Below are positions 11,216-20,864 of a DNA stretch of 32,500 nucleotides, piece after piece. The notes below the pieces were generated by a model, which did not search any database, was not told the origin of the DNA, and worked only from the letters and a program-made list of their open reading frames with translations. The stretch is from Chrysomallon squamiferum (taxonomy: Eukaryota; Mollusca; Gastropoda; Neomphalida; Peltospiridae): assembly GCA_012295275.1 (NCBI GenBank), contig CM022669.1, positions 15,490,172 to 15,522,671 of the forward strand, in the 5' to 3' direction. Within the stretch, counting starts at the first letter, position 1. Each line of letters opens with the position of its first letter. Both the position numbers and the translations under genes were made by a program.

Positions 11216-12060
11216 CATTTGCACTTCATTCATAATTGCTGTTTGCGTCTTTAATTCACCCTGATGGGCGATATTAAAAGTTATTTTCTTTAATAATCCA
11301 CTTTGGATGTTCAGCTTGTCTTTAAAAGTGTTATTAATGTGCAGAATTGACTGCTAAGTTGCATATGTTAATGATGCTAGCGAGTTAAGCATAGTTAGTA
11401 TTCAGTAACATATAGTTCATAATTTGTTGATGACGGAAAACGAAAGATGGTGAAGTAGATGCTTTGAATGGGTGGATTAATACAGGACTTATCATGGAAG
11501 CATATAAAAATAAAATAAATATACCGATTGGTTTGCTAGATCGTTTCGTACTTTGGTAAAGAGATACTAATTGATTTAGAGATGGAAAATAGGTAGATAA
11601 CAGAGAGAAAGGAAGACAAACAGACAGACAGACATATAAATAGGAGATTGGTAGGAATAGATAGGTAGGTAGGTGGTTAGATATATCATAAGATACATAG
11701 TTAATTAGATAATAGAGAGATAGACAAATAGATAAACAGAAACGGAGTCACAGAGACTGACAAACTGACGGAGGCAAAAGACTGATATAGATTTCTCGTG
11801 GATACGTCCGCACTGAATACGTAGGTATGAGTCCAGAAGGCAATTTTATTAGCTGTAATCTGACTCCAGTCGGATAAGAGAGAAAGGGAAAATATATCAG
11901 TTTAATCACACATCGCCACATGCTTTCCAATAACTCTCTAGGAGATAAATAACCACAGCGAACTGAAACAAAAGGGAGGAAAGCAGAAACTCGTTGCTGC
12001 CTGTAGTCTAATAAAGGAAATACATTTTAATAAACAACCATGACCAGCAACTAGAAACAA
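11216..12060. other. gene-free stretch with a GACA/GATA patch
   Basis: Unique AT-rich sequence. 11610-11740 is a degenerate patch of GACA, GATA and TAGG words. No gene seen. Confidence 0.5.
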
Positions 12061-12089
12061 AATGAAAAATCTCAAAATAACCGCTTGTT

Positions 12090-12300
12090 ATCAAAAGAAA
12101 AGAAAAAAAAAAAAAAAAAGAAATAAAGAAAAGAAAATAAGAAACAAGAAAGACGAATACATTGACAGAGAGAAATGAAAAAATATAAAAATAAAAATAA
12201 AATAAAATAAAATAAAATAAAGAATAAAATGAAAAGAAAAAAAGGAAGGAAACAAAGAAAGAAAGACAAGAAAACAGAAAAGAAAGAAATAAAACTAGTA
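12090..12300. repeat. A-rich low-complexity tract with (AAAAT)n
   Basis: Poly-A at 12101-12119, AAAAT units at about 12190-12220, then AAAG/GAAA words. Almost no C or T beyond single interruptions. The Phe-rich minus-strand frames are translated repeat. Confidence 0.93.
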
Positions 12301-12540
12301 TGTAAGGCTTGAGGGCCAATTAAAAAAGGTGACATTGTTATTTATTTAATTCGGTTTGGCAGACAAACGTTTATTGTCAGCGCTGGCTAACGTAAAATGC
12401 TTTGGCTAACATATTGCATCAGTCCAGGGCAAAGTCGCATTCCTCGAACAATGAGGATATTTAATAACGGGCTTACTATCCAATTTGCGAAACATCAATT
12501 CGATTAATCTCACTGCTCAAAGACAGAAGCAATTCGGTTA

Positions 12541-12780
12541 AAAAAAAAAAAAAAAGGAAAAGAAAAAAAAAAAAAAAAAAAAAAGGCGTGAGATAAAGTT
12601 TAGAAAAAAAAAAAAAAAAAAAAAAAAACCCTGAAGAAAAAGAAGATGAAAAACCAACCAGACAACAACCAAAAAAAAAAAAAATAAAAAAAAATAAAAA
12701 AATAAAAAATAAAAGCAAAAAAAGAACAACAAATAAAACAGCTGCAATACAAATATAAAACACAAAACAAACAAACAAAT
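12541..12780. repeat. clustered poly-A tracts
   Basis: Poly-A runs at about 12541-12555, 12566-12584, 12604-12628 and 12671-12684, separated by short A/G-rich spacers. Phe-rich frames on the minus strand are artefacts. Confidence 0.95.
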
Positions 12781-12956
12781 CAAACAGATATAGATCCAGT
12801 TTAAAGGGAATATTTTATGTGTTTGTTTGAGTGACTGTTTTTGTTGACGCGTCTTGTATATCAGTCGTTCTATTTGTCAGTAAGAGCGAGAGCGAACTCC
12901 TCAAACAAAACAATAAGCAAGCAAATACATTATTTAATAACATAAAATCTCACTCA

Positions 12957-12971
12957 GACACACACACACAA

Positions 12972-13022
<51 letters not shown>

Positions 13023-13032
13023 AAAAAAAAAA
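12957..13032. repeat. (CA)n followed by poly-A
   Basis: A CA array to 13018, directly followed by about 14 A. Confidence 0.96.
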
Positions 13033-13239
13033 GGAAAACCAAATATCAAATTAGATTCGATCAATTTCTTTTTCGGTCTTTCCCTTTCTTTGTTTAGATT
13101 CGATTAATTTGAATAGAATAGTGTACTTGTTTAATTATTATTATAATTATTATTATCATTATTCTTCTTCTTCCTGACCCCTCCCCCGATATAATAAAGT
13201 ACACTTTACTATCCTAGATTACGAGACATTACTAGTAAA

Positions 13240-14634
<1,395 letters not shown>

Positions 14635-14750
14635 TTATGTTACACTGTATGTGATTTTATGTTACAAAGTCTTATTATGTATTGTTAAATTGCACTACGT
14701 CATGTTACACTGCTTCCCTTTGTTGTTACACCGTCCTGTTATGTCATGTT
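14635..14750. repeat. decayed minisatellite of TATGTTACACTG-like words
   Basis: Words like TTATGTTACA(C/A) recur at 14635, 14657, 14700 and 14723, with irregular spacing of about 22 to 43 bp. This suggests an old, eroded tandem array. Confidence 0.45.
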
Positions 14751-14837
14751 TGACATTGTTATGATGTACTATGCTAGGAAACGGTCATGCATCAGCCTGC
14801 ATTATACATTATATAGTAAACTGAACTATTAACATTT

Positions 14838-14863
14838 AAAAAAAAAAAAAAAAAAAAAAAAAA
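14838..14863 (-). repeat. poly-T tract just inside the intron (poly-A on plus strand)
   Basis: There are 26 consecutive A on the plus strand. In the transcript this is a poly-U run from intron position +15 to +40 after the receptor donor site. It could be a simple homopolymer expansion or the tail of a minus-to-plus inserted retroelement, but no element body is recognisable next to it. Confidence 0.9.
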
Positions 14864-14871
14864 CTGTTCGA

Positions 14872-14880
14872 ACTTACCTG
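14872..14880 (-). other. 5' splice site (donor) after TM4, phase 0
   Basis: The minus strand reads CAG|GTAAGT, with the last exon base at 14878 and the intron GT at 14877-14876. It is a perfect match to the U1 consensus. The frame continues past it only into Val-Ser-Ser-Asn-Ser and poly-Phe from a T-tract, so the exon must end here. The homology to receptors also stops at this point. Confidence 0.93.
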
Positions 14881-15486
14881 TGGTATACTGAACAAGGCAC
14901 TAAATCCCCAAGCTAGAAGAATCATGGTTCGAACCCGTAGCGTCGCGCCGTTGCGTCTCATCGGATCCAAAATGGCGATACACCGATCTAGACTGATCGC
15001 TACGGTAATGTACGTGGAAAGGTACAAGGCAAACACTTGCATGTATTTCACCGATTTACACACCAGGTCCCCTCCATACCACTGGACAGTGGCCGCCCAG
15101 GCCGCTTCGGCCGCTATACAGAAAAATGTCACCAACAAGTCAGCCAGAGCGAGGTTCACGATCAACGTATTAATCGTAGATTTCCGGCGACGCATCCTGT
15201 ACATCTGAATCAACGTAGCCACGTTTCCGACAAACGAGACTACGAACATGGCGCCGAAGACGACAGTTTTCGTCATGCTGACGTCATCAAAAGTTGGGAT
15301 CTTTTTCGGTGGCATAAATGTTGTGACGATATTAAAATATGACGTCATATTATCGTCGTATATATCGAGAGTTAAATTGTTACGAAGCGCTCGATTGGTC
15401 ATCTCCATGATCTTGTCTTCGTGGGCTTTTAGATAGGTGTAAGATACAATGGCGCCATCCATAGAAGGGATTTTTACCAGGGACAT
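14878..15486 (-). CDS. GnRHR: GnRH-receptor-like class A GPCR, first coding exon (N-terminus to end of TM4, partial gene)
   Basis: The 203 codons encode the N-terminal part of a seven-transmembrane peptide-hormone receptor of the plasma membrane. Seen (residues from the ATG): N-glycosylation sequons at N37 and N46; TM1 about 72-95 with GN at 87-88; TM2 about 106-128 with NLALAD ending at D116 (D2.50); the stretch VQWYGGDLVCK at 134-144 with the TM3 disulfide cysteine C143; TM3 about 141-165; DRC at 167-169 in the DRY position; W193 (W4.50) and SIPQ at 200-203 in TM4. The W-x3-VQW-x3-D-x2-C pattern, LYLSTY and ISLDR-x2-AIL-P are characteristic of the GnRH/AKH/corazonin receptor superfamily, which couples decapeptide-like neurohormones mainly to Gq. 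An octopus GnRH receptor is the best fit; a paralogous corazonin- or AKH-type receptor cannot be excluded without a tree. The start is the first in-frame ATG after an in-frame TAA at 15526-15528. The upstream GTG at 15505-15507 is not a likely eukaryotic start. The exon ends in phase 0 at a consensus donor. TM5-TM7 are absent from this exon. Confidence 0.92.
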
Positions 15487-15515
15487 TGAAACAGTGGTCC
15501 CCTGCACTTTCCCAT
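15474..15515 (-). other. short upstream ORF overlapping the receptor start codon
   Basis: An ATG at 15515-15513, in another frame, opens 13 codons that end in TAA at 15476-15474. The uORF runs across the receptor ATG (15486) and terminates 11 nt before the next in-frame receptor ATG (Met9, 15462). Its own start context has +4 G but no purine at -3. Such overlapping uORFs commonly lower translation of the main frame; that effect here is inferred, not shown. Confidence 0.6.
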
Positions 15516-15539
15516 TCAGTTGTACTTATATATCTTGCC
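15487..15539 (-). other. 5'UTR segment of the receptor exon
   Basis: This is the 53 nt between the 3' splice site and the receptor ATG. It holds an in-frame TAA (15526-15528), which rules out in-frame coding from an upstream exon, and one out-of-frame ATG at 15513-15515. Because it starts at a splice acceptor, the transcript should have at least one further non-coding exon upstream (higher coordinates), not located here. An alternative is that transcription starts inside the presumed intron. Confidence 0.65.
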
Positions 15540-15557
15540 CTGAAAAACAAGAACGAA
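15540..15557 (-). other. 3' splice site (acceptor) of the receptor exon
   Basis: On the minus strand the sequence TTCGTTCTTGTTTTTCAG ends with AG at 15541-15540, followed by GGCAAG. It is a pyrimidine-rich tract with CAG, matching the metazoan acceptor consensus, and lies 53 nt before the ATG. No other AG in the neighbourhood has a comparable tract. Confidence 0.72.
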
Positions 15558-15805
15558 TTCAAATATTTATTGTCTGCATCAATCACAACAGCTGTCATAT
15601 TAATTTCAATTTATTAAAAATCGATACATAGCTATTCCAGTGTATAATGAATTATGATTCAGGTGAAAGAGAAAAGAAGAGTAATAATAGAAACACATCA
15701 ACAAAAGAAAAACAAAAAGAGAAAAAAAAAAAAAAAAAAGTTAATATATTTTCACTTCAAAACAAATATTTGATTAAAAAAAAAAAGACAAAAAACAACA
15801 ACAAT

Positions 15806-15844
<39 letters not shown>

Positions 15845-16085
15845 AATAAATAAAGAAAAAGAAAAAGAAATTAAAAAAAACAACAAAAAAAACAAACAAT
15901 AACACATTAGATGTAACAAATATACAGCAAGAAGGAACAATATAATTTGTAAAGAACAAACTGATTTACTGGTAGTAATAATAAAAAATTGTTTCTGTTA
16001 TTGTAGCTGGCTTTTTGTTTTTTACTCTTTTTTTTCAACATCTATGGTACTCTTAATATCATTACTACAGCAGTCAAAGATGTAA
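15542..16085. repeat. presumed upstream intron start, with clustered poly-A tracts
   Basis: Directly upstream (in gene direction) of the receptor exon. Poly-A runs on the plus strand at 15722-15739 and 15809-15842 lie in a Lys/Asn-coding A-rich tract. No coding signal. Confidence 0.85.
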
Positions 16086-16340
16086 CTATTACTATTAAAC
16101 TACTACTACTACAACAACTAAATCTTGTACAACTAAAACCTCTGCTACTTCTACTGCTACTGCTTCTTGTGCTACTGCTGCTACTACAACGTTTGCTACT
16201 GATGCAAGATACTACTACTACTACTACTACTAAAATGACTACTTCTATTACCTCTTGTCCTACTAATCATGATGCTAGTTCTTCAACTAATAAAATGATA
16301 ATAACTTTACAAAAAACTAATTTCAAAACAAAACTTACTG
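16086..16340. repeat. decayed (ACT)n-derived trinucleotide mosaic
   Basis: A period-3 stretch in which ACT, GCT, TCT and ACA triplets recur in phase, with a purer ACT run at 16210-16231. Position-specific constancy (C in the middle position) persists for over 150 bp. It reads as a Thr/Ala/Ser-rich peptide but has no ATG or splice support. Confidence 0.75.
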
Positions 16341-16379
16341 ACGCATGCAGCAACAAACCAAAACATAACTCCATCATCC

Positions 16380-16442
16380 AGAGAGAGAGAGAGAGACAGA
16401 GAGAGAGAGACAGAGAGAGACACACAGAGAGAGAGAGAGAGA
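16380..16442. repeat. imperfect (GA)n with CAGA variants
   Basis: AG runs interrupted by ACAG units. Confidence 0.95.
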
Positions 16443-17019
16443 TGCATCATGATCACGAGATGTCATAACAATTACATACACAGATTTACAATTACGTACA
16501 AAGTCCGACTGCAAGACGACAGCAATCTGATTAGAGTTATGATAACACTGCTCTATCACATACATTAGTTCAGTACTCAGTTCAATACAGAGTTACCCGA
16601 CCGGAATGTGTATTATGTAAACACAGGCGCCCGACAGCTGACAACTGTTAAAACCTTGTTCAGTTCATTGTACTGCAAGAACAGTCTTTCCGATGTTCGC
16701 ATATTGTTACAAATGTGTCAGCGATCTATAACGATCTGTTTAATAACGTCTTGAAATAAACTTGACAACTTTACGATATTCACACATGAAAAATAAAGTT
16801 AATAGCCGTATGATTTTGACAACGTCGTTTTTTTGTTTTGTTTTTTTCACTTTTCTTTCTTTTCGTTCTTTCTTTCTTTCATTCTTTATTTCTTCTTTTT
16901 AATTGTTTTATTTATTGGGACATTATCGTGGAAGTATAGGTAATGGTACAAAAAGGAGAAGAGATATAGTTGAAGTCGTTGCAGATGTTGTAGTAACAGT
17001 ATTAGAAGGAATTGCAGTT
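16443..17019. other. gene-free stretch
   Basis: Unique sequence of moderate G+C (16443-16720), then AT-rich with a TTC/TTT patch (16830-16905). No feature recognised. Confidence 0.45.
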
Positions 17020-17235
17020 CTTGGATGTATAGTCGTAGTTACAACAGCAGTAGAAATAATAACAGTAGTAATAGTGCCAGAGGCGGTGGTTGTAATAATA
17101 ATAATTGTAGTAGTGGCTGTAGTATTAGTAACAATAACCGAAGCAGGAACAGTTGTTGTAGCAGTAATCTACGTAGTGGCAGTAGCAGTAATAATAATAA
17201 AAATAACACACTGATTATGATGATGATAATCATTA
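17020..17235. repeat. GTA/AAT-derived trinucleotide mosaic
   Basis: Triplets GTA, GCA, ATA, GTT and GTG recur in one phase across about 200 bp. The long Val/Ile-rich frame here is a consequence of the repeat and has no membrane-protein or exon features. Confidence 0.75.
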
Positions 17236-17411
17236 CAGCTATTTAACAATATGAAGACGACAATGATGTTGACGACGATGATCGTATTGATATTTGCATA
17301 ATGAAACTCACAATTTATTTATCAAATGAAATTCATTTCGACGTAATTTGCCAGCAGCATATTGCTATTTGTCTTGTTATTAACATGATTGCAGAAAAGC
17401 CTTTCTGACAT

Positions 17412-17431
17412 AAAAAAAAAAAAAAAAAAAA
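17412..17431. repeat. poly-A tract
   Basis: Twenty A on the plus strand. Confidence 0.95.
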
Positions 17432-17574
17432 ACAGGCATGAAGGATGTTGAACTCGATTCAAAATGATTACATATTCTTAACTAAATAAATTGCAATATC
17501 AGTGGATTTGTCATTAGCTTTCAAAAAGTAAGTGGACATCTATTTACTCGGATTTATTTCGTAACCCGGAATTT

Positions 17575-17935
17575 GAAGAAGAAGAAAATTAAGAAAATTA
17601 AAAAGAGAAAAAAAAAAAGAAAGAAAGAAAAATTAAATAAAAAGTATCTGAATAAAAATAAAAATAAAATGAAATCAAGTGAACTGAAGTGAAATAAAAT
17701 AAAATAAAATAAAATAAATAAATTGAAATGAAATGAAATAAAATAAATAAATAAAAAAAAATAAATAAATAAATAAATACATCAAGAATAACAAAAAAAC
17801 CCAATCAAAAAACAAACCCTTCAAAAAAAAAAAAAAAAAAAAAAAAAAAGAAAAAGAAGAAACAACACTATATTAAAAAAATGAGAGTAATAATAAAAAT
17901 AACAAAATAAATAAAATGAAACTTAAAAAACTAAA
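17575..17935. repeat. A-rich low-complexity tract with AAAT/AAATA units and poly-A
   Basis: AAAG, GAAAT and AAAT words (17575-17780), poly-A at 17825-17849, then AAT/AAAAT words. Apparent frames are artefacts. Confidence 0.92.
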
Positions 17936-18820
17936 CGGAAAATGACAAAGTGTTTTAATATATTACCACTGCTACAACTTTTCTACACTTATAATGTTTA
18001 CACTCATTTCTTTTTCTTCAAAAAAAATAAAAAATAAAAAAATAAAAACCAATATATAATATTAATTTAAAATACTAAATCCGTAATAATCTGAACGTAC
18101 AGCGTACAACATACTTTAAAAAAATATTTATTATGTTTCTTTGCATTAATATGCACGTATAGGAACAAAAAAGTAAAAAGAAAAAAGAAAAGAAAAAAGA
18201 AAAAAACAAATGATGTTACCACAGAATGAACGAACAAAACTTTTGTAACATAACACATAATCAAATACATTTATAAAGTAGTCTATCTGTTACATACATA
18301 CACAGTAATACCTACCTTCTATACTGCATCTATAACACTGACCGCAACATAACATACATAAATAATCCGACGAACAAAATGACCGCATTTTACAACAGTT
18401 ACGCTAAATCACAACTGAGATAAAACTAATGCACACTTAAGAATTTATTTTTGCCTTCATTGTACTTCTATTACTTATACATATATATTATAATTTACAT
18501 GCCAGGTATACGTTCAACATGCCTGTCAACTGTTCTAAATCGATCTCATAGCGTTTGCAATCCCTTTTGTTACCACTGCAGTCAGCGAGACTGTTTCTGC
18601 GTTACTCTGTGGGCAATTTCTTGGCTACTTCTGCTGATAAGGAAGGCAGTGGAACTTAGCTCGACTAGAGAACAGCAATATCACACTCTATTTCTGACGC
18701 AAGAGCGATTATTTGTAATTTACGATTGGAAGAGAATCGGAGAGAAACAAAAGTTCCCTGTTTTAAAATCTTAGTACGTAGGAACCGGCTGTTTTGATAC
18801 TAACGTGTTAACACACTAAC
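17936..18820. other. gene-free AT-rich stretch
   Basis: Mainly AT-rich. 18500-18770 is of ordinary complexity and carries a 91-codon ATG frame (18499-18774) with no recognisable domain, so no gene is called. Confidence 0.4.
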
Positions 18821-19020
18821 CTGTTAATAAGTTAGCATACTAAAACTGTAACTTTCTAATACCTGTTAATCCGTTAGCATACTAAATCTGGTAACTTATT
18901 AATACCATGGCCTGCTAAAATATAGCCCGTTTTTTTTTTTTTTTTTTTTTAGCTTGTTAAAACGCTGACCTGCTGCTACTATTATATTAACCTGAAACCA
19001 CTAACCCACTAACCTTCTAA
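18821..19020. repeat. diverged 42-bp tandem repeat, with a poly-T insertion
   Basis: CTGTTAAT--GTTAGCATACTAAA occurs at 18821 and 18863 (42 bp apart). Weaker copies of CCTG-TAA and CTAAC words extend on both sides (from about 18795 and to about 19020). A poly-T (18930-18950) interrupts the array. Confidence 0.6.
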
Positions 19021-19580
19021 CCTGAAATATGTATTTGTCTCCTGTAACTGCAGTACAGTGGCAGCCCTTTATTCCGGTAGTTACAGTGTGGTTACTGTGC
19101 TTTGTTAAAGCGTTGTTGTTTTCATTAATAAATTAATCGGTTGAAACTATGAATTAAAATGATACATTATACAAACAACGAAACCGTAGCTCCAACATTA
19201 CCTACGACAGCTGGGCGGTAGCTTCAGAAATTTATTTATTTTATGGTCACTTCTTCTCGTTCCTGCGTTTTCACGTATACATTGTAAACATTTCTCATGA
19301 TGAATTTGTATTTCATTGCGATGTCTACTGTTGGACATATATTAATAATAATTAAACAACTTAGGAATTTATGTGCACAAACATTAAACGTAGTTTGTGA
19401 GATACAAACATGTTGCTGATCTCTGTGTCACGAGTTTTTATTTTACTGCGATATTAAATGTTAAATTGTCAGCTGTAAAGTGGAAACTGGAACAAAAGAA
19501 ACATCGCGAATAAAAGTACAAACGATAAATTTAAGGAGAGTGACAGTTGTTACAAATATATGCATAAAACTGTTATATAT
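19021..19580. other. gene-free AT-rich stretch
   Basis: Unique sequence with no exon, RNA gene or repeat structure that I can see. Confidence 0.5.
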
Positions 19581-19587
19581 TTATTCG

Positions 19588-19625
19588 TACATGCATGCAT
19601 ACATGCATGCACACATACATACGTA
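19588..19625. repeat. ATGC/ATAC tetranucleotide patch
   Basis: Short self-complementary run of ATGCATGC and CATACATA words. Confidence 0.8.
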
Positions 19626-19683
19626 TAAAAAAAAGTCTAACATCATATAATATGAATGGTTCATATTTAGAAAAAGAGTAACA

Positions 19684-19903
19684 GTAAATAAATAAATAAA
19701 TAAATAAATAATAATGATGATGATGATGATGATGATAATAATAACAAGAACAATAACAAGAACTACAACAGTAAAAATAATTATATAAACAGTAATGGTG
19801 GTAATAGTAGTAGTAGTAGTAGTAGCAGCAGCAGTAGTAGTAATAATGATAATAATAATACTACAAGAAGAACTATAAGACGAAGAAGAAGAAGAAGAAG
19901 AAG

Positions 19904-19938
<35 letters not shown>

Positions 19939-19940
19939 AA
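19684..19940. repeat. serial trinucleotide arrays (AAAT, GAT, TAG, AGC, GAA, AAC)
   Basis: A run of AAAT units (19688-19710) is followed by GAT (19712-19735), AAT/AAC words, TAG/AGC (19804-19842), GAA (about 19880-19904) and AAC (19904-19938). Different triplets succeed one another with little unique DNA between. Minus-strand poly-Cys/Ser/Ile and poly-Val/Leu frames are artefacts. Confidence 0.92.
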
Positions 19941-20004
19941 GTGACAGCAGAGCAACAACAATTGCTAAAAACAGAGATCAATAGGAACGCTTGGCTTGGA
20001 TCAG

Positions 20005-20063
20005 TATTATTGTGTAAGATATAAAATTAGTTTGTCTCTAATTTTATATCTTATACAATAATA
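20005..20063. repeat. 26-bp inverted repeat, 7-nt loop
   Basis: The left arm 20005-20030 and right arm 20038-20063 are reverse complements at 25 of 26 positions (one mismatch near position 10), with loop TTTGTCT (20031-20037). The stem is AT-rich. It could be a fold-back element remnant or a small-RNA hairpin; no flanking target duplication is evident by eye. Confidence 0.85.
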
Positions 20064-20431
20064 ACTATTTATTCTATGTACTTTATTACACTACCTCTTA
20101 CAGATTAACAGCTATGACTTCGCACAATTATAATTGTGTTAAGTAATCGGGCACTAATATTAGAAGATAATAGTTCCGCTTATTGTGTCTTAATATGCAC
20201 GTATTATTTGGCAGGACAATAGAACATCTGTCCGTGTGTGTAAATACGCCAACTTGCCATCTCTCCTTCGTTTTGCTATTGTAGTTTACGTAAATGTTTG
20301 CAACAGGCAAGAAAATGGTCGATATTGTACGTAAAAAGAACGGCGGATTTATGTACATACTTTCAGTTCTGTTAACAATATTTAAATGAAACGTTTAATG
20401 CTATTGATCGGTGTAAACAAAGTCACAGATA
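20064..20431. other. gene-free stretch
   Basis: Unique sequence. A 76-codon frame on the minus strand (20128-20358) has no recognisable motif. Confidence 0.45.
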
Positions 20432-20455
20432 TTTTTTTTTTTTTTTTTTTTTTTT
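20432..20455. repeat. poly-T tract
   Basis: A 24-nt T-run. Confidence 0.95.
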
Positions 20456-20530
20456 ATTTACTTCTATTTCTTATGTTGTAATATTTTTTTTTATTTGGTT
20501 CTTTTGATGCATCCGACTAGTATTCTAGAT

Positions 20531-20765
20531 TTGTATGTATGTATGTATGTTTGTATGTATGTATGCATATATATATATATATATATATCTGTGTGTGTAC
20601 GTGTGTGTGTGCGTGCGTGGACAGACACACACATAAACATACACATATACACACACTCACATATATATAGATGCACATATACGTACGTACATACATAACT
20701 ACGTACTCATCTACCTACCTACTTACCTACACACACACACACACGCACACACACACACACACACA
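20531..20765. repeat. compound TATG / AT / GT / TACC / CA repeat
   Basis: TATG units (20534-20565), AT run (20566-20588), GT run (20590-20618), decayed CACATA words, TACC words (20711-20729) and a CA array (20730-20765). Confidence 0.93.
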
Positions 20766-20864
20766 TATATAAATATGAAAAATAAATAATTGAAACGTCA
20801 TCATAGAAATCTGTATTAAATGCTTTTTCGATTTCACAGAGACTCTACCGACTTGAATTAAAAT

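Noticed and set aside
14836-14877. Extension of the receptor reading frame into Val-Ser-Ser-Asn-Ser and poly-Phe
   Set aside because: It lies beyond a perfect donor site and is a poly-T translation.
14924-14945. GGTTCGAACCC on the plus strand, resembling a tRNA T-loop
   Set aside because: It lies within the receptor exon (antisense) and no acceptor or anticodon stem can be formed.
15505-15507. GTG as receptor start, seven codons before the ATG
   Set aside because: Eukaryotic initiation at GTG is rare and an ATG in frame follows at 15486.
16380-16442. Repeated GACAGA units as a CRISPR-like array
   Set aside because: They are a degenerate GA microsatellite without spacers; the host is an animal.
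16903-17214. 103-codon Val/Ile-rich frame that looks like a membrane protein
   Set aside because: It is a period-3 trinucleotide mosaic; no splice sites or helix-breaking pattern of a real membrane protein.
18499-18774. 91-codon ATG frame in ordinary sequence
   Set aside because: No recognisable domain and no splice or promoter evidence; frames of this length are expected by chance in six frames of 32 kb.
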